A stretch of DNA of 20,534 bases from a virus: positions 1 through 20,534 of the IMG/VR virus record IMGVR_UViG_3300009151_008366. One strand, given 5' to 3'. A program made the position numbers and the translations under genes. This document shows positions 15,477 to 20,534 of this stretch, in pieces. Within the stretch, counting starts at the first letter, position 1, and every line of letters starts with the position of its first letter. Under the pieces are notes generated by a model, which saw only the letters and a list, made by a program, of their open reading frames with translations, did no database searches and was not told the origin of the DNA.

Positions 15477-15892
15477 CAAAAGTGTTTCCAAAGTCTAGAA
15501 TTTGTGTAATTGATATTTATCCCTCTTTTGAAAAAGGGCTGAAACTAGCTACGGATTTTGCTTTAAAGCATAGTATACATTTAAATAGTGCTGACGGAAG
15601 AAGAATTATTCTGAGCTTTTGCTTAAAAAGCATAGAAGCTACATACAGCACAACTCAGAGTACCTTTCCAAAAGTACTCTGTATGTCCAAAAAATCTATA
15701 AATCAAAAAGTTGGTAACTTTATTGATAACTATTTTGCAGGCATAATGGAATACGTTCCAATGCCTTATTGTGGCAAATTTGATTTGAGTTCTCCAGATC
15801 TGGAAACTGCTGCTGAAAACAGTTTAAAGAAACAGAAAACTCAAAAAAAATTTACTAACCTTATTTCAAGGCTAAAGATTAAGCCTAACTAA
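15473..15892 (+). CDS. Protein of unknown function
   Basis: 139 residues, not recognised. It starts in the ATGA overlap with the GIY-YIG gene and is the last gene of the plus-strand late run. The first half contains KSRICVIDIYPSFEKGLKLATDF and a DGRRIIL segment; the C-terminus is basic (KKQKTQKKFTN and LKIKPN). There are no clear membrane segments or metal motifs. Its stop TAA overlaps, tail to tail, the TAG that ends the reading frame at 15889-16077 on the other strand. Position suggests a virion assembly or packaging factor, but nothing in the sequence tells which. Confidence 0.7.
   Translation: MTKVFPKSRICVIDIYPSFEKGLKLATDFALKHSIHLNSADGRRIILSFCLKSIEATYSTTQSTFPKVLCMSKKSINQKVGNFIDNYFAGIMEYVPMPYCGKFDLSSPDLETAAENSLKKQKTQKKFTNLISRLKIKPN
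15869..15886. other. Short hairpin at a tail-to-tail gene junction
   Basis: AGGCT (15869-15873) pairs with AGCCT (15882-15886) around an eight-base loop, just inside the end of the plus-strand gene and just after the minus-strand stop at 15889. It could help end transcription from both sides, but no run of T follows on either strand, so it is only a weak candidate. Confidence 0.25.
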
Positions 15893-16077
15893 AACGGTTG
15901 TTCTTCTCCGTCTAGTACTACATTTGATGGATCAATTAGAGTTCCATCTTCTTCTCCGTAACCGTTTCCATTGTCTTTGATGTAGAGCCTCATTTGAGGA
16001 ATCCACATATCCGGAGGTCCTTCAAGACGAATTACGGCAGGACAATCTTCTTTTGGAAAAAATGCCCCTGTGTTTTT
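15889..16077 (-). pseudogene. In-frame tail of the P-loop ATPase gene, cut off by one TAA
   Basis: Directly after the TAA at 16078-16080 the same frame stays open for 62 codons and ends with TAG (15889-15891). It encodes FFPKEDCPAVIRLEG, then MRLYIKDNGNGYGEED and ends GEEQPF. The codon use resembles the neighbours and its end abuts the convergent gene exactly, as expected for real coding DNA. Phage ATPases of this type, as I remember them, carry such a C-terminal part (D-x-P-A-x-I-x-x-x-G and L-Y-x-x-x-x-G-x-x-x-G-E-E). It has no good start of its own; the first ATG is at codon 24. I read it as the detached C-terminus of the upstream gene, through a substitution creating TAA or through readthrough. 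Confidence 0.65.
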
Positions 16078-16560
16078 TTAATAAGATTCTACCAAAGAAT
16101 CAAAGATATTATCAATCTCTTCTCTAAAAACAGGATCTAATTCTCTTCCTTCTTTTGCTGTAATAGGAATTTCTTTTCGAGCTGGCACATAAAAAATTAC
16201 ATCAATATATTTCAATGAAATAGCAGCAATGTCTTTGCAATCAATAATGAATTCTGTTGTAAATCCAGTAGTATCTTTTGCATAATGCCAAAGCGAATAA
16301 GCAATGTTATCTACAGTACATCTATCAAGAATAATATGCTTATTATCTGAAGCTGTAGCTAGCTGAACTTCATCTACTAGAGCATTAAGAATTGCTTTCT
16401 GAGAAGTTTTGTCTCCTTCTTTATTGATATTAAGATTTTGTTCCTTAATAATATCTCTATATGTTTTTTCTGGCCTTTTATACATAGGCCAGGCTTTAAT
16501 GAACTCTTCAATAAGAGTAGACTTACCGGTGTTTTGGGCTCCAATTAGGGCAATGCGCAT
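16078..16560 (-). CDS. NadR-like P-loop ATPase/kinase, probably truncated
   Basis: 160 residues. Walker A is GAQNTGKST (7-15). LDRCTVDNIAYSLW (about 78-91) supplies the DR motif of NadR and thymidylate-kinase-like enzymes, and the lid-like region has GRELDPVFREEIDNIF (about 138-153). It should phosphorylate a nucleotide, nucleoside or related small molecule; the substrate cannot be read. The frame is interrupted by TAA after SLVESY, and a further 62 codons follow in the same frame, so a full protein would be 223 residues. A run of seven A (16073-16079) makes up the end of the stop and the bases after it; slippage there could not remove the stop. It lies 34 bases after queE and has no Shine-Dalgarno sequence. 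Confidence 0.8.
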   Translation of the reverse strand: MRIALIGAQNTGKSTLIEEFIKAWPMYKRPEKTYRDIIKEQNLNINKEGDKTSQKAILNALVDEVQLATASDNKHIILDRCTVDNIAYSLWHYAKDTTGFTTEFIIDCKDIAAISLKYIDVIFYVPARKEIPITAKEGRELDPVFREEIDNIFDSLVESY

Positions 16561-16594
16561 AAAATATAATTAAAACAAATTTAGAATATATCAA

Positions 16595-17353
16595 CTAAAC
16601 AGACAGCGCTTTGTCCCAAATTAGCAAGTGTAATCGAGGACTAAAGTTAACATGCATTGCCTTTGCATATTCCACTACAGCAGGAGCTCTTTGAATATGT
16701 TCTTCTCTAGATCCACAGCAAGGCATGAACCAAATGCGGTTAAGAGGAACATTAATTCCATTTGTATCTTTTACATACTTTCTCCAAATTTCATCAATAT
16801 CTTCTGAACTGGTGATAACAAATTTAAAACCAGAGTTATGTTCAACATGCCACTTAAGGACTTCTGGCTTATATGTCTTATCTTCAGGATCTCCATTAGT
16901 GGTCAATTTTGGAGACGTAGTGAATGTAGCATTAAATTCTGTTACCCAACGCTCATCTGGCATAAGAGTTGCATTTGTTTCAAAATCAATTCTAGGAAGA
17001 AATCCGTAATGAATTACAAAAGCTTCTATAAACTTAATAAGTTGCTTTTGGCTAACAAAAGGTTCTCCTCCCGTTAGCTTAAAAATTGTGTTATTCTTGA
17101 GGTGATAAATGTAATTATTTTTTTCCATTAACTGAAAAATTTCAGCAAATGTCATTTTGTTTTTTACTGACCAAGAAATATAAGAATCACATCCATTAGG
17201 ACTATCTACAGAAGCAAAATTTTTACAGCTCAAATTACACATAGACATCCTCATGAAGACGGAAGGCTGTCCTACGTATTCTCCTTCCCCTTCAATAGTT
17301 AGGAAGAGGAAATCATTACTAAGAAATAGATGTTCATTATTAATATCAGTCAT
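16595..17353 (-). CDS. queE: 7-carboxy-7-deazaguanine synthase-like radical SAM enzyme QueE
   Basis: 252 residues. QueE converts 6-carboxytetrahydropterin (the QueD product) to 7-carboxy-7-deazaguanine, the ring contraction step towards preQ0. Seen: TIEGEGEYVGQPSVFMRMSMCNL, the QueE N-terminal signature (from 19), a cysteine region with C39, C43 and C55, the glycine motif LTGGEP (93-98), and a later TTSPKL. The first two cysteines have the radical SAM C-x3-C spacing, but the expected third position (46) is Phe and the next cysteine is at 55. This differs from the standard C-x3-C-x2-C. I think related phage proteins share the layout, so it may still bind an Fe-S cluster. Upstream are A/T-rich bases without a Shine-Dalgarno sequence; a homing endonuclease gene separates it from queD. 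Confidence 0.88.
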   Translation of the reverse strand: MTDINNEHLFLSNDFLFLTIEGEGEYVGQPSVFMRMSMCNLSCKNFASVDSPNGCDSYISWSVKNKMTFAEIFQLMEKNNYIYHLKNNTIFKLTGGEPFVSQKQLIKFIEAFVIHYGFLPRIDFETNATLMPDERWVTEFNATFTTSPKLTTNGDPEDKTYKPEVLKWHVEHNSGFKFVITSSEDIDEIWRKYVKDTNGINVPLNRIWFMPCCGSREEHIQRAPAVVEYAKAMHVNFSPRLHLLIWDKALSV

Positions 17354-17416
17354 AATTTAAATCACTTTACTGTAAAATGCAAAAAATACAACATCAAAAC
17401 AAAAATATACATTTAA

Positions 17417-17424
17417 GATAAATA
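17417..17424 (+). promoter_or_regulatory. T4-like late promoter box for the homing endonuclease
   Basis: GATAAATA, seven of eight matches to TATAAATA, five bases before the ATG at 17430. It lies in the 76-base divergent gap between queE and the endonuclease gene. Late control of a homing endonuclease has a known parallel in T4 I-TevI, whose gene has a late promoter. Confidence 0.7.
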
Positions 17425-17429
17425 ATAAT

Positions 17430-18089
17430 ATGACATGTAACGCTTTTGTGTATTTATGGTACGATTCCTTTGCTAAAAGATTTTATGTAGGTTCACATGC
17501 TGGCTCTGAAAATGATGGATATGTATGCTCGAGTAAAGTAATGCTTAGAGCTTACAAAAAACGTCCCAATTGTTTTAAACGTAGAATTTTAAAACGTTGT
17601 TCTAGACATGAACAACATACATGGGAGCAGTATTATTTAAATATGATAAAAGATTCTGAACTTTTTTATAAGAATAAAAAATATTACAACATTAAAAGAA
17701 TTGCTGCAGGAGGAGATACAACAGCAAATTTACCAAATCGAGAAGAAGTGATTAAACGTAGATATGGCAAAAAGCACAGCGATGCTGTTAAATTAGCAAT
17801 TAAAAATAGAACTAAAGAAAAGAAAAACCTCCACAAAGAAAGGCATTATAGGTCATTAATGTCTACATTAAAAGATCCTTCTTATACTAACTATCAAGAC
17901 AAACCATACAATGTATTTGTAAATGGAATTTTTTATAAAACATATAAGAATAAAAAACAGCACGCTGAAGAAATTGGTTGCAGTTTAGTTACTATTGTTA
18001 AATTCATTAAACAACGACAATGGATCATCAAACAAAAACGTAGCCATCCTTTTAATGTTGGGGACATGCTTACGTTTGAGTTTGTTTAA
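17430..18089 (+). CDS. GIY-YIG homing endonuclease with NUMOD-type DNA-binding repeats
   Basis: 219 residues. The nuclease domain begins FVYLWYD (6-12) and RFYVGSH (17-23), the GIY-YIG pair, followed by FKRRILKRC with the conserved Arg and TWEQYYL with the catalytic Glu. GKKHSDAVKLAIKNR has the look of a NUMOD3 minor-groove helix, and a C-terminal part (VFVNGIFYKTYKNKKQHAEEIGCSLVTIVKFI) resembles the IENR1/NUMOD1 helix-turn-helix module. It is a free-standing mobile endonuclease gene: alone on the plus strand between queE and queD, with its own late box. It probably cuts the same gap in related phages that lack it. The frame is intact. Confidence 0.88.
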   Translation: MTCNAFVYLWYDSFAKRFYVGSHAGSENDGYVCSSKVMLRAYKKRPNCFKRRILKRCSRHEQHTWEQYYLNMIKDSELFYKNKKYYNIKRIAAGGDTTANLPNREEVIKRRYGKKHSDAVKLAIKNRTKEKKNLHKERHYRSLMSTLKDPSYTNYQDKPYNVFVNGIFYKTYKNKKQHAEEIGCSLVTIVKFIKQRQWIIKQKRSHPFNVGDMLTFEFV

Positions 18090-18133
18090 GAGGGGAATGA
18101 TTAAATTTTATCTGCTCCTACAAAACATTGGCA

Positions 18134-18577
18134 TCATTCTTCATACGTAGCGCTGTTTTCTAAATGTTCCCAAACTTCTACTTTTTCAATCCAACAGCGA
18201 TCTCCGTAGTTATCAGCTAGAAATTTTTTTGCTGCATTGAAACACCATTCTGCCGTTTTTTCAATTCCTACTCCTTCTTTCATTATTCTTAAATCACAAC
18301 CTCCAGCTGTATTAAGTTCTTCAAACATTCCTCTCAAAGGATCATCAGCTGCAATGCAAAGAGTGTGATCAAATTGATCTTGTAAAATTTTTTTAAGACC
18401 TTTCAATCCTCCAAAATCTACAGCCCAATTTTTTTCATCTAATTCAGAACAACCAAACCAGAATTTAGCTTTAAGTTGATATCCATGAATTTTAGAACAA
18501 TGAGAATGTTTGGCTTTCCATTGACGAAAAGCACAAGAACCAAGTTCAATAATTTTTGTTGAAATATATGTACCCAT
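18134..18577 (-). CDS. queD: 6-carboxytetrahydropterin synthase-like protein QueD
   Basis: 147 residues of the PTPS/QueD family. QueD turns dihydroneopterin triphosphate into 6-carboxytetrahydropterin, which QueE uses. Seen: KHSHCSKIHGY (23-33) with the putative catalytic Cys27, WAVDFGGLK (51-59), DHT (70-72) with the Asp-His pair, GVGIEKTAEW (102-111) in place of the usual PT-x-E-N, and a final EVWEH (134-138). The zinc motif normally reads C-x3-H-G-H; here the second His is Tyr33, and H24 or H26 must supply another ligand. I think other phage QueD proteins share HGY. It starts one base after the stop of the 34-residue basic gene. Confidence 0.88.
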   Translation of the reverse strand: MGTYISTKIIELGSCAFRQWKAKHSHCSKIHGYQLKAKFWFGCSELDEKNWAVDFGGLKGLKKILQDQFDHTLCIAADDPLRGMFEELNTAGGCDLRIMKEGVGIEKTAEWCFNAAKKFLADNYGDRCWIEKVEVWEHLENSATYEE

Positions 18578-18578
18578 G

Positions 18579-18683
18579 TTACTTTTTACGTGGCTTAATT
18601 GTCTTAGTAATAGTTACCGTTTTACGAATGGTTACGTTTCCGCTCTTTACTGTTTTTACGTTGCGTTTAGTTAATTTTGACAT
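18579..18683 (-). CDS. 34-residue basic microprotein
   Basis: ATG at 18683, TAA ending at 18579. 34 residues, about a third of them Lys or Arg, with an alternating Thr/Val/Ile-Lys pattern (VTIRKTVTITKTIKPRKK, 17-34) and no acidic residue. It fits exactly between two genes: its ATG lies three bases after the stop of the unknown gene at 18687, and its stop is one base before the queD ATG. This tight packing is the main support. It might bind nucleic acid or a host protein. No Shine-Dalgarno sequence is seen and no family is recognised. Confidence 0.6.
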   Translation of the reverse strand: MSKLTKRNVKTVKSGNVTIRKTVTITKTIKPRKK

Positions 18684-18686
18684 ATG

Positions 18687-18968
18687 TTAGATTTGATTAA
18701 ACGAAATAATTTCTAGATTATCAATAAATTCCCTCAGAACGTCCAAAGACAGAGAATCTTCATAGTTATCTTCTTTCAAAAACTGAATATCGTCAAGCTT
18801 AATCTCTGGACTAACTTGCTTTAAATCTTTAGCTAGATTAAACAGCTCTTTTTGATATTCTTCGTTTGTTGTAGAAACAATATTGACGGAACAAGAAAAT
18901 AAGAGGCCAGAAATAATAGTGGCCAATTGCTTTTCAGTTAGATTGATGGTTATGTTTTGTGTAGACAT
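18687..18968 (-). CDS. Small acidic protein of unknown function
   Basis: 93 residues, not recognised. Its start is MSTQNITINLTEKQLATIISG; the rest is acidic and helical (EEYQKELFNLAKDLKQ and LREFIDNLEII). The region just before the ATG, 18969-18992, folds into a hairpin whose stem abuts the start codon. It lies in the minus-strand run between the tandem zinc-motif gene and the microprotein. There is no late box. A small regulatory or inhibitor protein is possible, but nothing shows it. Confidence 0.65.
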   Translation of the reverse strand: MSTQNITINLTEKQLATIISGLLFSCSVNIVSTTNEEYQKELFNLAKDLKQVSPEIKLDDIQFLKEDNYEDSLSLDVLREFIDNLEIISFNQI

Positions 18969-18992
18969 ACGGAAAGCTTACTTTGCTTCCGT
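18969..18992 (-). promoter_or_regulatory. Hairpin abutting the start codon of the gene at 18687-18968
   Basis: On the minus strand ACGGAAGC pairs with GCTTTCCGT, eight base pairs with one bulged base and a seven-base loop. The stem ends at the base before the ATG. It begins 6 bases after the preceding stop. It could slow translation, protect an mRNA end or reduce readthrough; no T-run follows, so it is unlikely to be a simple terminator. Confidence 0.45.
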
Positions 18993-18998
18993 TATATG

Positions 18999-19619
18999 TC
19001 AAGCTTGTATGAGCTTTTTTACATCCTCTAATGGCAGTCCGTCTTGTTGAGCTTCGTCTAATGTTTTGTATAGCTCATTAATAATGGTATCTACTTTATC
19101 TTGATACATCAAAACTTTTTTATAATGCTCAATATTTTCATTAATAGGAACAGATAGTTTTTCTAAAGAATTACCAGCATCCATTAATTCCGTTTTAGCT
19201 CCAAGATATTTTTTAAGTTTTAAGATAGTTCGAGTAAATGATGAATAAGCTATTTGTTCTTGTTCTGTAATTGGATTTTTAATCTTATTTCCTCGTTCAT
19301 CAATTATTCCCAACTCATAGCACTGAAAATCTTTATATTCTTTTTTAAGTTCTTTTAATAATATTGTATTATCTAAAAAACTTTGTACAGATTCTTTATA
19401 CATATTATTATATACTCCTCCGTGGATATGTAAATTGCTAGTTGGATTTAACTTACATCCTTTGCCATAATCAGGAGACCCACAATAAGAGCATTTTGTA
19501 GAATCGTCCGGATGAAAATGTACTCCATGCGGTCCGTAACGGCAACCTTTACCGTGATCTGTTGAACCGCAAAACGTGCATCGGTTTTGTTGGGTTTTAT
19601 TTTTGTTGGTTGGCTGCAT
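18999..19619 (-). CDS. Protein with two tandem zinc-binding CCCH-type motifs and a helical C-terminus
   Basis: 206 residues. Two copies of one motif lie 29 residues apart: C14-C17-C26-H34-H36 and C43-C46-C55-H64-H66. Both contain CGS, YGKGC or HGKGC and end H-x-H, so each probably binds one zinc ion. From about residue 70 the protein is helical and charged, ending in a coiled segment (MYQDKVDTIINELYKTLDEAQ). Similar double motifs occur, as I recall, in unnamed proteins of other large phages. The start overlaps the upstream Pro/Gln-rich gene by 23 bases in another frame. Role unknown; nucleic acid binding or virion assembly are plausible. Confidence 0.75.
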   Translation of the reverse strand: MQPTNKNKTQQNRCTFCGSTDHGKGCRYGPHGVHFHPDDSTKCSYCGSPDYGKGCKLNPTSNLHIHGGVYNNMYKESVQSFLDNTILLKELKKEYKDFQCYELGIIDERGNKIKNPITEQEQIAYSSFTRTILKLKKYLGAKTELMDAGNSLEKLSVPINENIEHYKKVLMYQDKVDTIINELYKTLDEAQQDGLPLEDVKKLIQA

Positions 19620-19890
19620 TTTGCTGTTGAGCTGTCAATAGTTGCTGCAAAGCTGTAATTGCTTTTATGTGGTCTTGGTTATTAGCAGCATGTTTTGTTA
19701 AAGTTTCAAACGCCTTTGCTAATTCTGGATCCGGTTGCTGAGGTTGTCCAGACTGATTGGGTTGAGCGGGCTGCTGGCCGGGAACGGGAGTTGCTGCAGG
19801 AGTTCCTGGTTGAGCTGGCTGTCCTTGAGTAGGAGCTGTTACCATTTCTTTGAGAATACCTTTACAAATTGCATCAAATGTCTTCGTCAT
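19597..19890 (-). CDS. Pro/Gln-rich late protein with capsid-targeting-like leader
   Basis: 97 residues from the ATG at 19890. A longer open frame begins at 20025, but it would cross the promoter palindrome and the divergent gene, while this ATG lies five bases after a late box. The leader MTKTFDAICKGILKE (1-15) ends in L-K-E, a predicted prohead protease site. Residues 17-55 are Pro, Gln, Gly and Ala-rich linker, then a short helix and a Gln/Ala-rich tail (LLTAQQQNAANQQK). It is likely a flexible packaged or capsid protein. The downstream tandem zinc-motif gene starts 23 bases before its stop. Confidence 0.75.
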   Translation of the reverse strand: MTKTFDAICKGILKEMVTAPTQGQPAQPGTPAATPVPGQQPAQPNQSGQPQQPDPELAKAFETLTKHAANNQDHIKAITALQQLLTAQQQNAANQQK

Positions 19891-19895
19891 ACTCT

Positions 19896-19903
19896 TATTT
19901 ATG
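19896..19903 (-). promoter_or_regulatory. T4-like late promoter box for the gene at 19597-19890
   Basis: CATAAATA on the minus strand, seven of eight matches to the T4 late box, five bases before the ATG at 19890. T4 spacing places the transcript start at the A of the ATG, so the message would be leaderless. Confidence 0.78.
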
Positions 19904-19931
19904 GTTTCTTTTGAATTTCTCTGCTTAAAAC

Positions 19932-19939
19932 CATAAATA
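19932..19939 (+). promoter_or_regulatory. T4-like late promoter box for the gene starting at 19945
   Basis: CATAAATA, seven of eight matches, five bases before the ATG at 19945. It is the mirror image of the box at 19896-19903, with identical flanking AAAC upstream. Confidence 0.78.
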
Positions 19940-19944
19940 ACATT

Positions 19945-20534
19945 ATGATTGATTTTGAATGTATTGTTGAAAATATTTTGACAGAAGCTGAAACTACTGA
20001 GTCTAATCCTGTTTCCAATCAACAAACCCAGCAGCCGTCTAATCCTACCGAAGAAAACAAAAACGAGGACAAAAACAAAGATAAAGACGAAGTTGTGGGG
20101 AACGCTATATCAAATTTTTTAATTAATGATCCTTCTAATCCATACAATAAATTGATGTCAATTTGGACAAAGAGCTTTGGGCCCAAAGGATATACTATGT
20201 GTACAAAAGACGAGTTAAATTCTATATGTTATCAAGTCTCTTATGGATCAACTCGAGGTACAAAAGCAGCTGAAAATTTTCCCAGAATTGAAAGCAATTA
20301 TCCTTTGTTGGATCTTTGTTCCCAATTACATCAACAAGCGTTTAAAGGAAAGACTAAACCAGATTTTACGTTAGCGGTTAAAATTGTCGACAGTTTTATT
20401 AAAAAACTACAAATTCAAATTGATAAAAACAAAGGCAACATGAAACCTATGGATTATGTTGCGTCAGATCCATGGGCCCAGAGTGTAAAACAATCAGCCC
20501 TAGCTAAAGTGCAAGGAGAATTAGGAAAATTGAG
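19945..20534 (+). CDS. Late structural-type protein with capsid-targeting-like leader, C-terminus outside the window
   Basis: The first 196 residues of a protein that runs off the window. MIDFECIVENILTE (1-14) ends in L-T-E, a predicted prohead protease site. A Pro/Gln/Glu/Lys-rich linker follows (about 15-48, with KNEDKNKDKDE), then a folded helical part containing DPSNPYNKLMSIWTKSFG and, later, DYVASDPWAQS. Leader, linker and late promoter all resemble those of its divergent partner at 19597. I do not recognise the folded part. A virion or core protein is likely. Confidence 0.8.
   Translation, partial: MIDFECIVENILTEAETTESNPVSNQQTQQPSNPTEENKNEDKNKDKDEVVGNAISNFLINDPSNPYNKLMSIWTKSFGPKGYTMCTKDELNSICYQVSYGSTRGTKAAENFPRIESNYPLLDLCSQLHQQAFKGKTKPDFTLAVKIVDSFIKKLQIQIDKNKGNMKPMDYVASDPWAQSVKQSALAKVQGELGKL

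Larger units (their letters stand above)
19895..19940. repeat. Perfect 13-base inverted repeat carrying two divergent late promoters
   Basis: Left arm TTATTTATGGTTT (19895-19907), right arm AAACCATAAATAA (19928-19940), separated by 20 bases. Each arm contains one CATAAATA box, one per strand, each five bases from a start codon. The arm extends five bases beyond the box on the upstream side (AAACC), suggesting a shared upstream element or a recent duplication. Confidence 0.85.

Noticed and set aside
18097-18144. Seven-base inverted repeat GAATGAT/ATCATTC at the tail-to-tail junction of the endonuclease and queD
   Set aside because: The arms are short and 34 bases apart, too weak for a terminator call.
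18997-19002. TTGACA on the minus strand, like a bacterial -35 element
   Set aside because: It overlaps a stop codon and I see no matching -10 at 16-18 bases before the next gene.
19891-20025. N-terminal extension of the Pro/Gln-rich gene from an ATG at 20025
   Set aside because: It would run through both late promoter boxes and antisense to the divergent gene; the ATG at 19890 has the box at the right distance and a leader like the other late proteins.

Overview
The window looks like part of the genome of a large, AT-rich, T4-like tailed phage (myovirus). One strand carries a recognisable T4-type replication and recombination core: a family B DNA polymerase like gp43 (cut by the window start), gp46/gp47-type SbcC/SbcD recombination nuclease subunits, a gp55-type late sigma factor, a UvsW-type helicase and a probable UvsY mediator. 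I see no rRNA, tRNA, CRISPR array, integrase or insertion sequence. Almost no gene has a convincing Shine-Dalgarno sequence, which fits a host with weak SD dependence, for example Bacteroidota or some cyanobacteria. The host call is only an inference.

Region 1 (1-13646, all minus strand) is one compact run transcribed from 13646 towards 1: uvsY-like, uvsW-like, gp55-like, gp47-like, four glycosyltransferases, an 84-base gap, a CgeB/exostosin-like glycosyltransferase, a methyltransferase, gp46-like, a GT60-type glycosyltransferase, a GT-B glycosyltransferase and DNA polymerase. Genes mostly overlap by a few bases or sit within about 45 bases of each other. The notable layout is a sugar-transfer cassette inserted between the two subunits of the recombination nuclease and again between gp46 and the polymerase, where T4 has its clamp and clamp-loader genes.

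Region 2 (13647-14045) is about 400 bases with no convincing gene. It is much richer in G+C than its flanks, rich in palindromes and hairpins, and lies just upstream of the uvsY-like gene. It may be an untranslated RNA, a leader or an origin.

Region 3 (14046-15892 and 19597-20534) holds small late or structural-type genes. Four of these proteins start at an ATG lying 5 or 6 bases after a T4-like late promoter box (NATAAATA), and five begin with a 10-15 residue leader ending in (Leu/Ile)-x-Glu, as in T4 capsid-targeting sequences cut by the prohead protease. The promoter geometry predicts leaderless late mRNAs. Two divergent promoter pairs are present, one built on a perfect 13-base inverted repeat.

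Region 4 (15889-19619) holds a NadR-like P-loop ATPase/kinase split by one in-frame stop codon, queE and queD for 7-deazaguanine (preQ0) synthesis with a GIY-YIG homing endonuclease between them on the other strand, a 34-residue basic microprotein, a small unknown gene and a protein with two tandem zinc-binding motifs. queD and queE suggest the phage makes 7-deazaguanine, perhaps to modify its DNA, but no transglycosylase gene is visible here.
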